In this document: positions 1 through 4,854 of the stretch, piece by piece
Layout of the letters: the number at the start of each line of letters is the position of its first letter
Position numbering within the stretch: the stretch's first letter is position 1
DNA from: Methylovulum sp.
GTDB taxonomy: Bacteria; Pseudomonadota; Gammaproteobacteria; Methylococcales; Methylomonadaceae
Length of the DNA: 7,896 bases
Assembly: GCA_028713595.1 (NCBI GenBank)
Contig: JAQTNZ010000099.1
Coordinates: 1 to 7,896 of the forward strand
Direction of reading: 5' to 3'
Position numbers and translations under genes: made by a program
Notes under the pieces: generated by a model
The model's input: only the letters and a program-made list of their open reading frames with translations
Told to the model about the DNA's origin: nothing
The model's database searches: none

Positions 1-481
1 AAAAATTGAGAATCTCAAATTCTTTTTGCGACAACTCGACTTTTTCATTATTAAACGTCACCTGATGCGCCGCCGGGTCCAGCACCACGCCCTTATACTC
101 AATCGTCGGCACGCTCCGCCCCTCATTGCGCCGCGCCAACGCCCGCAAACGGGCGCAGACCTCATCCAGATCAAACGGCTTAATGACAAAATCATCCGCA
201 CCACTATCCAGCCCCAACACCCGATCCGGCACAGTATCCCTAGCCGTCAGCACCATCACTGGGGTTTCGTCCTTACGCGCACGCAGGGCGCGGAGGATAG
301 CCAAACCGTCCATATCCGGCAGGTTTAAATCCAGCACAATCAGCTCGTAGCTATTGAGCTTAAGCGCTTCGTCCGCCAGCTTGCCATTAGTCAGCCAGTC
401 CACCGCATAACCCTCCATCGTCAGGCCAGCGACCAGACCGTCACCGAGTATTTCGTCATCTTCTACCAGCAAAAGTCGCAT
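1..481 (-). CDS. OmpR/PhoB-family response regulator, C-terminus outside window
   Basis: This is the DNA-binding half of a two-component system; the phosphorylated receiver would control binding by a C-terminal winged helix. Reading leftward from the ATG at 479-481, the protein begins MRLLLVEDDEILGDGL, a typical receiver start with the acidic pair D8/D9. The phospho-acceptor is D51 in VLDLNLPDMDG, followed by the conserved T79 (VLTAR) and K101 (DFVIKPF). After about residue 120 the linker leads into the start of the winged helix (VELSQKEFEILNF), where the window cuts it at residue 160; family members are usually about 220-230 residues. The receiver resembles the QseB/PmrA subgroup, but I would not name the gene. 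No strong Shine-Dalgarno sequence precedes the ATG. A partner histidine kinase would most often lie downstream, outside the window. The 192-base gap to the flippase argues against a shared operon. Family assignment is very secure; target genes are unknown. Confidence 0.95.
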   Translation of the reverse strand, partial: MRLLLVEDDEILGDGLVAGLTMEGYAVDWLTNGKLADEALKLNSYELIVLDLNLPDMDGLAILRALRARKDETPVMVLTARDTVPDRVLGLDSGADDFVIKPFDLDEVCARLRALARRNEGRSVPTIEYKGVVLDPAAHQVTFNNEKVELSQKEFEILNF

Positions 482-673
482 AGGTTTGTTCGGTTTCTAA
501 TTAGGATGTTTCTAACACAGGAACGGGCACAAGGAAACGGAATACGGATCACATGCCCCATTGCGAAAATCTTATCAGCATACGCCAGAGTTAAGAACAC
601 TGCCATTGGCAATGATTATATCCAACAAACAATAGAAGATGGTTGAGGAAATTTGCGTTGGATGAAGATACTT
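482..673. other. Intergenic gap between flippase and response regulator
   Basis: I see no convincing gene, terminator with a U-run or strong promoter here. It must hold the promoter of the response regulator if that gene is transcribed independently, but no clear -35/-10 pair stands out on the minus strand. Confidence 0.4.
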
Positions 674-2137
674 TCACAGTCTAAGACGTTTTTCCGCCAA
701 CGCCACAATCAACAGGTACTCGCCAAACAACGCCGAAGCCAACAGCCACCAAGGCCACGCCAAATAAGGACGGATATATCCAGGTAGCAGCGACAGGCCG
801 ACACCGAGCAGGATATAAGCCAAAATGCGCCTGACCGGATAGGCGATAGGGTAAAACCATTGCCCCAGCCCATAGGACACCACCGACATGCTGGCATAAC
901 AGGCCAAGGTCGCCCATGCCGAACCTTCATACCCGAACAACGGAATCCACCAGACATTCAGGACTATGGTCAAGGCCGCCCCGCCCAACGACACCCACGC
1001 ACCCAACCCCGTACGGTCAGTAAGCTTGTACCAAATCGACAGGTTGACATACACCCCTAAAAACAAGTTCGCCAATAACAGCACCGGCACTACCTTCAAA
1101 CCGGCGCGAAACTCCACGCCCATAAAATACTGGAAAAAATCAATGTACAGCGTCACCAGCAAAAAGATCAGCACACACAAAATCACAAAAATTTTCAGTA
1201 CCTTGGCATAAATTTCACGCGCATCACTGTTATCGGCATAGGCAAAAAAGAACGGTTCGGCGGCATAGCGGAACGCTTGGATAAACAGCGACATTAACAT
1301 CGACAGCTTATAACAGGCGCTATAAACACCGAGCATGCGCATGTTGGTGGCAAAATCGAAGGGCAACAAATATTTCAACAAGGCGCGGTCAAGCATCTCG
1401 TTGATGATCCCGGCAAAGCCAATAATCACCATGGGTGCCGAATAACGCAGCATACGCACGAACAGCCTACGGTCAAAGCCCCACGCTATGCCCGCCAATT
1501 GCGGCGACAACAATACCAATTTGCTGGCGCTGGCCAGTAAATTGGCGATAAACACATAACCTAAACCGATATTGGGCTGGTAGATATAGGCCAACCACGG
1601 CGGCGGCCCAGCGGCATACAGCTTAGGGCAATAGACAATAAAAAACAGCGTCAGCCCTACCGTCACGCCTATCTCAATCAGTTTGATACCGGCAAACCTA
1701 AACGCCTTCTGCTCCGCCCGCAGCCGTGCAAACGGCAACGCTGCCACCGCATCCAAGGTCAAAATCAAGCCGAACCACGCCACATATTCAGGATGGTTGG
1801 CATAATTGAGCGCCTGGGCCAAGGGCTGGTCAGCGAAAAAGATACCCAGAAAAAACAGCAAATTGAGCAGCAATATAAAGATCAATCCCGTGGAATAGGC
1901 GCTATCACGGGACGGTTTTTCCTTATCACGGAAGCGGAAATAGCCAGTTTCGAAACCGCATAACAGCAACACCGATAAAAATCCCGAATAGGCATAAAAC
2001 TCCGACACCACCCCATATTCTTGCGCGGTAAACGAATAGGTCAGCAGAGGCACTAACAGATAATTTAAAAACCGAGCGAAAATGCTGCTAAGCCCGTAAA
2101 TGGCGGTTTGTGAGGCGAGTTTCTTTAGGATGCCCAT
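674..2137 (-). CDS. Wzx-type polysaccharide/oligosaccharide flippase (MOP superfamily)
   Basis: The 487-residue product is an integral inner-membrane protein of the polysaccharide biosynthesis (Wzx/MATE-like) family, which moves lipid-linked saccharide units to the periplasmic face. The N-terminus is typical: a short basic amphipathic start (MGILKKLASQ), then a hydrophobic helix and the family-like PLLTYSFTAQEYGVVSEFYA. Roughly 12-14 hydrophobic segments follow, for example at about 51-67, 83-102, 118-135, 155-170, 313-332, 348-367 and 437-452. The stretch around 268-298 (LGVYSACYKL, FIQAFRYAAEPFFF) and that around 378-410 (IPLFGYEGSAWAT) are the most recognisable parts of this subfamily. The start is the first ATG of the long frame; only a weak ribosome site precedes it. 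The stop is TGA at 674-676. No glycosyltransferase or polymerase gene is adjacent in the window, so the exported polysaccharide cannot be deduced. General function is quite secure, substrate unknown. Confidence 0.9.
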   Translation of the reverse strand: MGILKKLASQTAIYGLSSIFARFLNYLLVPLLTYSFTAQEYGVVSEFYAYSGFLSVLLLCGFETGYFRFRDKEKPSRDSAYSTGLIFILLLNLLFFLGIFFADQPLAQALNYANHPEYVAWFGLILTLDAVAALPFARLRAEQKAFRFAGIKLIEIGVTVGLTLFFIVYCPKLYAAGPPPWLAYIYQPNIGLGYVFIANLLASASKLVLLSPQLAGIAWGFDRRLFVRMLRYSAPMVIIGFAGIINEMLDRALLKYLLPFDFATNMRMLGVYSACYKLSMLMSLFIQAFRYAAEPFFFAYADNSDAREIYAKVLKIFVILCVLIFLLVTLYIDFFQYFMGVEFRAGLKVVPVLLLANLFLGVYVNLSIWYKLTDRTGLGAWVSLGGAALTIVLNVWWIPLFGYEGSAWATLACYASMSVVSYGLGQWFYPIAYPVRRILAYILLGVGLSLLPGYIRPYLAWPWWLLASALFGEYLLIVALAEKRLRL

Positions 2138-2173
2138 GCGCTGGTAATGGTTGGGTTTTGTAGGTGGTGCGCG

Positions 2174-2179
2174 ATTATA
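2174..2179 (-). promoter_or_regulatory. Possible -10 box for the flippase gene
   Basis: The minus strand carries a perfect TATAAT here, 37 bases upstream of the flippase ATG, which would give a 5' leader of about 30 bases. No good -35 hexamer lies 16-18 bases further upstream, so this is a partial promoter match only. Confidence 0.35.
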
Positions 2180-2297
2180 TAGGAATTATGCAGGGTATAA
2201 GCAGGTTTGCCGATGGCCTGAGTGCTCTTAATTGGCTCGGGGTGCAACGCGTAGATGAAATTCAGTAACATGCCGCCGGTATCAAACCTTAAAATCA

Positions 2298-2341
2298 TGC
2301 AAGAATTGTTGGTTTATTGCAAGTTTCCCACAATTCTTGCA
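2298..2341. repeat. Inverted repeat with 12-bp perfect arms
   Basis: TGCAAGAATTGT (2298-2309) is matched exactly by its reverse complement ACAATTCTTGCA (2330-2341) across a 20-base spacer. On the plus strand a six-T run follows about ten bases later (2351-2356), too far for a classical intrinsic terminator, and no plus-strand gene ends just before it. It could be an operator, a small-RNA hairpin or a mobile-element remnant. Confidence 0.6.
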
Positions 2342-2360
2342 GGAATGGCATTTTTTAAAC

Positions 2361-2385
2361 AATACCAATGCTTACCGTTGGTATT
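2361..2385. repeat. Short hairpin with 10-bp stem
   Basis: AATACCAATG and CGTTGGTATT flank the five-base loop CTTAC. Eight outer pairs are perfect. The ninth is a U-G wobble if read as plus-strand RNA but a C-A mismatch on the minus strand, so a plus-strand transcript folds better. It lies 20 bases after the preceding inverted repeat, and no U-run follows. Confidence 0.5.
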
Positions 2386-2444
2386 TCAATAGGTCATACC
2401 TTATAATAAGATAAACAAATGCAGAGTTAATTTAAATATTGGCA

Positions 2445-2466
2445 TTAATGATGCCTTAATGATGCC
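2445..2466. repeat. 11-bp tandem duplication
   Basis: TTAATGATGCC occurs twice head to tail (2445-2455 and 2456-2466). The first copy also closes a small inverted repeat, GGCAT-TAATG-ATGCC (2441-2455). It sits 10 bases left of the AAGGA flank of the MITE-like element. Confidence 0.6.
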
Positions 2467-2480
2467 TTTATTTATAAGGA

Positions 2481-2682
2481 TAGAAGTTACGCATTGACAA
2501 TAGTAACATTATAAAAATCATGTAGTTGCCTCTTATTTATGAAGGGCATTGGCTAGGTTTAATTTAAAAGGAACCTTTAAATTATTATTTCCAACACATT
2601 GATTTTAAATGGTAACAAATTTTACATAACCCCGCGCTGACAGGATTTTCAAAAAAGCCTCTCTGTCAATGCGTAACTTCTA
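2481..2682. mobile_element. MITE-like non-autonomous element, 202 bp
   Basis: TAGAAGTTACGCATTGACA (2481-2499) and its exact reverse complement (2664-2682) form perfect 19-bp terminal inverted repeats. The sequence just outside reads AAGGA on both sides (2476-2480 and 2683-2687), as expected of a 5-bp target-site duplication. The interior is AT-rich, has no plausible transposase gene, and holds a central hairpin with 9-bp arms (2560-2568 and 2576-2584). Length, terminal repeats, flanking duplication and lack of coding capacity together fit a MITE, presumably mobilised in trans by a transposase recognising the same ends. I cannot assign the parental IS family. The termini and direct repeat are seen directly; mobility is inferred. 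Confidence 0.75.
2560..2584. repeat. Central hairpin inside the MITE-like element
   Basis: TAATTTAAA (2560-2568) pairs perfectly with TTTAAATTA (2576-2584) across the loop AGGAACC, and the loop's GG and CC can add two pairs if one A bulges out. The right half of the hairpin contains a 13-bp sequence repeated exactly at the globin ribosome-binding site. Confidence 0.5.
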
Positions 2683-2713
2683 AAGGATATTGACTATTTT
2701 GGCAAAAACTAAC

Positions 2714-2743
2714 TTGACATAAGGGTTTCTTCCCCTCAACAGT
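2714..2743 (+). promoter_or_regulatory. Possible promoter for the globin gene
   Basis: A perfect -35 hexamer TTGACA (2714-2719) is followed, after 18 bases, by AACAGT (2738-2743), which keeps the key A and T of a -10 box but matches only three of six positions. The start site would leave a leader of about 60 bases. It lies just outside the right end of the MITE-like element, so the element does not supply this -35. Confidence 0.3.
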
Positions 2744-2812
2744 ACGTATGCGGCCGGCCAGTATCGCTAATTGAATTATCATGCCGATCCGACAAACTAA
2801 AAGGAACCTTGT

Positions 2813-3373
2813 ATGCCGCAAAATTTTAACGAACTTATCACCTACAGCAAGGCTTTTTCCGGGTTGACTCCAGAATTGGAAGCCACCCTAAAAGACATTG
2901 CCCCTATCCTAATCCCTCACCTTAAAAGGGTCACCGACAACTTCTACGCGCAATTATCGACAATACCCGTGACCGAAAAGTTTTTGGCCGGACGGATTGA
3001 ACATCTCAAGTCGGCACACCTGAAATGGATGACGGATTTGTTCAGCCTCACCATTGATGCCCAATTTGCCGAAAACATGTATCGGGTCGGCGACATCCAC
3101 GTCAAAGTCCATTTGCCGGTGGAATTTATGGCCGGCTCCATGACCTTGATCAATACCGGACTTATCAACTTGGTGGCGGAAACGATGGGCGAAGATCTTG
3201 CCAAGTGCGCCAAAGCCTCGCAAGCCATCATCGCAGTGACCGGCTTGGCTTTAATGATTATGCAGCAGTCCTACCAAGCCTCTAGCCTAAGCGGGGAGTT
3301 GGAGAAATTCCTAAAAATTTCCGGCATGAGCCGTGTCCTGTTCAGCAATCTAGCTAAAGCTTATCGTGAATAA
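2813..3373 (+). CDS. Single-domain protoglobin / globin-coupled-sensor haem domain
   Basis: The 186-residue product matches the sensor-globin (protoglobin superfamily) fold: an all-helical cytoplasmic haem protein that binds O2, NO or CO. Recognisable parts are the B-helix FY pair (F44, Y45), with Y45 as the likely distal tyrosine; KFLAGRIEHLKSAHLKWM around 56-73; and VGDIHVKVHL at 92-101, where H96 aligns with the proximal haem histidine. The domain fills almost the whole protein. After about residue 155 only a helical tail remains (SGELEKFLKIS...), ending in AYRE, with no methyl-accepting, GGDEF or kinase output domain. An AAGGAA ribosome site (2801-2806) six bases before the ATG supports the start. 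It may act as a stand-alone sensor, a partner for a separate output protein, or in gas or NO handling. Nothing nearby identifies the partner. Family secure, role inferred. Confidence 0.9.
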   Translation: MPQNFNELITYSKAFSGLTPELEATLKDIAPILIPHLKRVTDNFYAQLSTIPVTEKFLAGRIEHLKSAHLKWMTDLFSLTIDAQFAENMYRVGDIHVKVHLPVEFMAGSMTLINTGLINLVAETMGEDLAKCAKASQAIIAVTGLALMIMQQSYQASSLSGELEKFLKISGMSRVLFSNLAKAYRE

Positions 3374-3374
3374 T

Positions 3375-3412
3375 GGGGGCAATTATCATAGGTGGAAAGT
3401 TACACCGCCCCC
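3375..3412 (+). terminator. Stem-loop just after the globin stop, terminator-like without U-run
   Basis: GGGGGC (3375-3380), two bases after the TAA stop, can pair with GCCCCC (3407-3412), with an inner GGTG/CACC pairing (3391-3394 and 3403-3406). No run of Ts follows, so it is not a classical intrinsic terminator. It could stabilise the mRNA 3' end. Confidence 0.35.
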
Positions 3413-3519
3413 CGTAGCATCAACTATATTGCCCAATTTATTAAGCTTGCATTCCTGCGCATATAGCGGGATAGCACGAAATATCCGCAGGATAATAAGC
3501 ACAATTATCTGAAATTATA

Positions 3520-3525
3520 TATAAT
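3520..3525 (+). promoter_or_regulatory. Possible -10 box for the antitoxin-like gene
   Basis: A perfect TATAAT stands about 80 bases upstream of the ATG at 3605. The -35 position is poorly matched, so the promoter is only a candidate. Confidence 0.3.
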
Positions 3526-3604
3526 CACAAGCGTAACCTTTAAATCCAGAGACCTAGCGAATCTCAATCGACCCGTCAAACTATCGGCTAACAGAGGTTT
3601 TATC

Positions 3605-3652
3605 ATGGCCTTGAAATTTTATGACAGTCCGTTTCACGTTACCCATAGCTAA
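3605..3652 (+). pseudogene. Severed N-terminus of the antitoxin-like gene, ending in in-frame TAA
   Basis: The ATG at 3605 is in the same frame as the downstream helix-turn-helix ORF and is preceded by AGAGG (3593-3597) at good spacing. It encodes MALKFYDSPFHVTHS and then TAA (3650-3652). Without that stop the frame continues ETASKMAMKMDL into the downstream ORF. From memory of the family, antitoxins of this type often start with a segment like YDSxxDAxxDTPEEAANMKLRSDL, and the joined sequence follows that pattern. I therefore read the TAA as a nonsense mutation in a gene that once started at 3605 and spanned about 105 codons. Alternatives are a sequencing error or a short peptide coupled to the next ORF. 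Confidence 0.6.
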
Positions 3653-3667
3653 GAAACCGCCAGCAAA

Positions 3668-3922
3668 ATGGCTATGAAAATGGACTTGTCCATCATGCTG
3701 AGCGATTTAATTGCCAGCAAACAATGGACTCAAGCAGAAGCGGCGGCACAACTGAGCGTTAACCCATCGCGTATATCCGATTTGGTAAACTCAAAAATAG
3801 AAAAATTTACTATTGATGCCCTATTCGACATGCTGGATAAACTTGGCTGTCAAGTAAACTGGTCTATGCAATCGCTGCATAAGGCCAGCAAAGTACAACC
3901 CAGCACAGACAATAAGATTTAA
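3668..3922 (+). CDS. XRE/HigA-like antitoxin-type DNA-binding protein, N-terminally shortened
   Basis: The 84-residue product is a Cro/C1-type helix-turn-helix protein of the HTH_37-like antitoxin group. The HTH spans about residues 8-56: SKQWTQAEAAAQLSV gives helices 2 to turn, NPSRISDLVNSK (32-43) is the recognition helix, and the subfamily hallmark KFTIDALFDMLDKLG follows. The C-terminus is a short polar tail. Such proteins neutralise RelE/HigB-like RNase toxins and repress their own operon, but no toxin gene lies on either side. The start at 3668 (or ATGs at 3674 and 3680) has no good ribosome site, whereas an in-frame ATG 63 bases upstream has one and is separated by a TAA, so this frame is probably the remains of a longer gene. 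The DNA-binding core is intact, so an internally initiated protein could still bind DNA. HTH family clear; antitoxin role inferred. Confidence 0.8.
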   Translation: MAMKMDLSIMLSDLIASKQWTQAEAAAQLSVNPSRISDLVNSKIEKFTIDALFDMLDKLGCQVNWSMQSLHKASKVQPSTDNKI

Positions 3923-3942
3923 CCCACTAGCCTTAAATGACT

Positions 3943-3950
3943 GGGGGGGG
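3943..3950 (+). repeat. Homopolymeric run of eight G
   Basis: Eight consecutive Gs lie 18-25 bases upstream of the lipoprotein ATG, directly before TATCTA, a weak -10-like hexamer. Such tracts can slip during replication, but no -35 at usual spacing shows that the run is a promoter spacer. It is also a place where sequencing errors occur. Confidence 0.6.
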
Positions 3951-3967
3951 TATCTACCAGAGCCGCC

Positions 3968-4633
3968 ATGAAAGCCCTCTTGCCTCTCATTAGCCTATCC
4001 CTGATAACGGCGTGTGCCGCCAGGGGTTATACGCCTACGCAAAGCCAGCCCATTTATGTGGTCAGCCACGGCTGGCATACGGGCTTTATCGTACCCGCCG
4101 ACAACATTCAGGCGCGTATCCCTAGGTTAAAGGCACGGTTTGGGGCAACACCGTTCATTGAATTTGGCTGGGGTGACAAAGGCTTTTATCAAGCGCAAGA
4201 AATCACTACGGGCTTAACGCTAAGGGCCTTATTCTGGTCGCCGGGATCAACCATCCATGCCGTGGCAGTGCCTGAAAACGTACGTGGCTATTTCGCCAAC
4301 AGCGCCATTGCGACCGTCTGCCTTAATGACAGCGAGTATGCCGCCCTCATTGGCTTTATTGCCGACAGCTTCTATAAAACCCCACAAGGGGAGGTGCTGG
4401 AACTCAGGCGAGGCATTTATGGCGACAGCCAATTTTATGAAGGTGTCAGCAGATACTCTATTTTCAACACTTGCAATAAATGGACGGCCAAAGGCCTGCA
4501 ACAGGCGGGGCTGGATATAATACCTACCTTTAGCCTGACTGCCGGTAGCATCATGGGCTATCTGCAAGAGCAAAACCCAACCTGCCCCACCCCTTTACAG
4601 CACAGCGGTTTGCAAGCTCTGCCAAAGCCATAA
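3968..4633 (+). CDS. DUF2459-family lipoprotein (TIGR02117-like)
   Basis: The 221-residue product starts with a lipoprotein signal: a basic MK, a hydrophobic stretch, and lipobox ITAC with C16 as the lipidated residue. It would therefore be anchored to a membrane on the periplasmic side. The mature part carries the family blocks VVSHGWHTGF (H34, H37), FGWGDKGFY (66-74) and FNTCNKWTAKGL (166-177, C169), in the expected order and at about full family length. This matches the uncharacterised DUF2459 family, sometimes labelled urease-associated in older annotation; no urease gene is present here. The conserved histidine and cysteine blocks could suggest a thiol-hydrolase-like site, but that is speculation. 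It starts 45 bases after the antitoxin-like gene with only a weak ribosome site (AGAG near 3960) and is followed by a 221-base gap. Family assignment fairly secure, function unknown. Confidence 0.85.
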   Translation: MKALLPLISLSLITACAARGYTPTQSQPIYVVSHGWHTGFIVPADNIQARIPRLKARFGATPFIEFGWGDKGFYQAQEITTGLTLRALFWSPGSTIHAVAVPENVRGYFANSAIATVCLNDSEYAALIGFIADSFYKTPQGEVLELRRGIYGDSQFYEGVSRYSIFNTCNKWTAKGLQQAGLDIIPTFSLTAGSIMGYLQEQNPTCPTPLQHSGLQALPKP

Positions 4634-4679
4634 CCGCCCTATGCCACTCATTTAACGATACTTTTACATCGTCAAAACC

Positions 4680-4707
4680 TTGTCCGTTTCAATTTGGCTG
4701 GTATGCT
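4680..4707 (+). promoter_or_regulatory. Possible promoter upstream of the secreted-protein gene
   Basis: TTGTCC (4680-4685) and TATGCT (4702-4707) are separated by 16 bases, and the -10 is preceded by TGG, giving the extended -10 form. If used, transcription would start near 4713 and yield a leader of about 140 bases that contains the 4723-4800 fold. Confidence 0.3.
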
Positions 4708-4719
4708 GATACCGCCAGC
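4697..4719 (+). repeat. Hairpin in the gap after the lipoprotein gene
   Basis: GCTGG (4697-4701) pairs with CCAGC (4715-4719), and an inner TAT/ATA pairing closes a GCTG loop. Alternatively GGTAT (4700-4704) pairs with ATACC (4709-4713). A four-T run follows only after AAAACTG, so it is at best a weak terminator for the lipoprotein gene, about 65 bases after its stop. It overlaps the candidate -10 box. Confidence 0.35.
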
Positions 4720-4722
4720 AAA

Positions 4723-4800
4723 ACTGTTTTAGCCTCGCCTGACAGGCTTTACGTCCTAACCGTCCTTAAATCCCTAACTGTAAGTCGGGCTAAAAACAGT
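4723..4800 (+). ncRNA. Putative structured 5' leader with long-range stem
   Basis: ACTGTTTTAGCC (4723-4734) can pair with GGCTAAAAACAGT (4788-4800) over 12 base pairs with one bulged A. Inside lies the nested palindrome GCCTG-A-CAGGC (4737-4747). The AGCC at 4731-4734 can also pair locally with GGCT at 4745-4748, so two folds compete. The structure ends about 40 bases before the ribosome site of the next gene. I recognise no known riboswitch class. The pairing is visible; a regulatory role is inference. Confidence 0.3.
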
Positions 4801-4854
4801 GTCTGCCTGCACGACTAACCTAAGCCATACAATAATAACAAGAGGGGTTACACT

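Larger units (their letters stand above)
2138..2812. other. 675-base gene-free region, AT-rich and full of inverted repeats
   Basis: No persuasive protein gene is present. The stretch holds, in order: a -10-like box for the flippase; a 26-codon open frame (2188-2268) of doubtful meaning; two separate inverted repeats (2298-2341, 2361-2385); an 11-bp tandem duplication (2445-2466); the MITE-like element (2481-2682); and the presumed globin promoter and ribosome site (2714-2810). It separates divergently oriented genes, flippase leftward and globin rightward. Confidence 0.7.
3374..3604. other. Intergenic region between globin and antitoxin-like gene
   Basis: No toxin gene or relic of one could be read in any plus frame, although a toxin often precedes this antitoxin type. 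The region holds the post-globin stem-loop, a weak inverted repeat (TCCTGCG 3453-3459 with CGCAGGA 3486-3492) and a -10-like TATAAT (3520-3525). Confidence 0.5.

Noticed and set aside
26..328. Plus-strand open frame of 100 codons
   Set aside because: It is antisense to the response regulator, whose receiver motifs are unmistakable; the plus-strand product is arginine/histidine-rich and unlike a protein.
2445..2466. Start of a CRISPR-like or longer repeat array
   Set aside because: Only two 11-bp units exist with no spacers; it is a simple tandem duplication.
2494..2522. Outward promoter from the TTGACA in the left terminal repeat of the MITE-like element
   Set aside because: No acceptable -10 hexamer lies 15-19 bases downstream; the nearby TATAAA is only 10 bases away.
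2752..2759. GGCCGGCC palindrome before the globin gene as an operator
   Set aside because: An isolated 8-bp GC palindrome with no second copy or known site match is too little to call.
3374..3604. Frameshifted output domain of the globin, or a toxin gene relic
   Set aside because: Reading the plus-strand frames by eye gave only short pieces with stops and nothing resembling GGDEF, methyl-accepting, kinase or RelE/HigB sequence.
4247..4573. Minus-strand open frame of 108 codons
   Set aside because: It lies wholly antisense to the DUF2459 lipoprotein gene, which has clear family motifs; nothing supports a separate protein.
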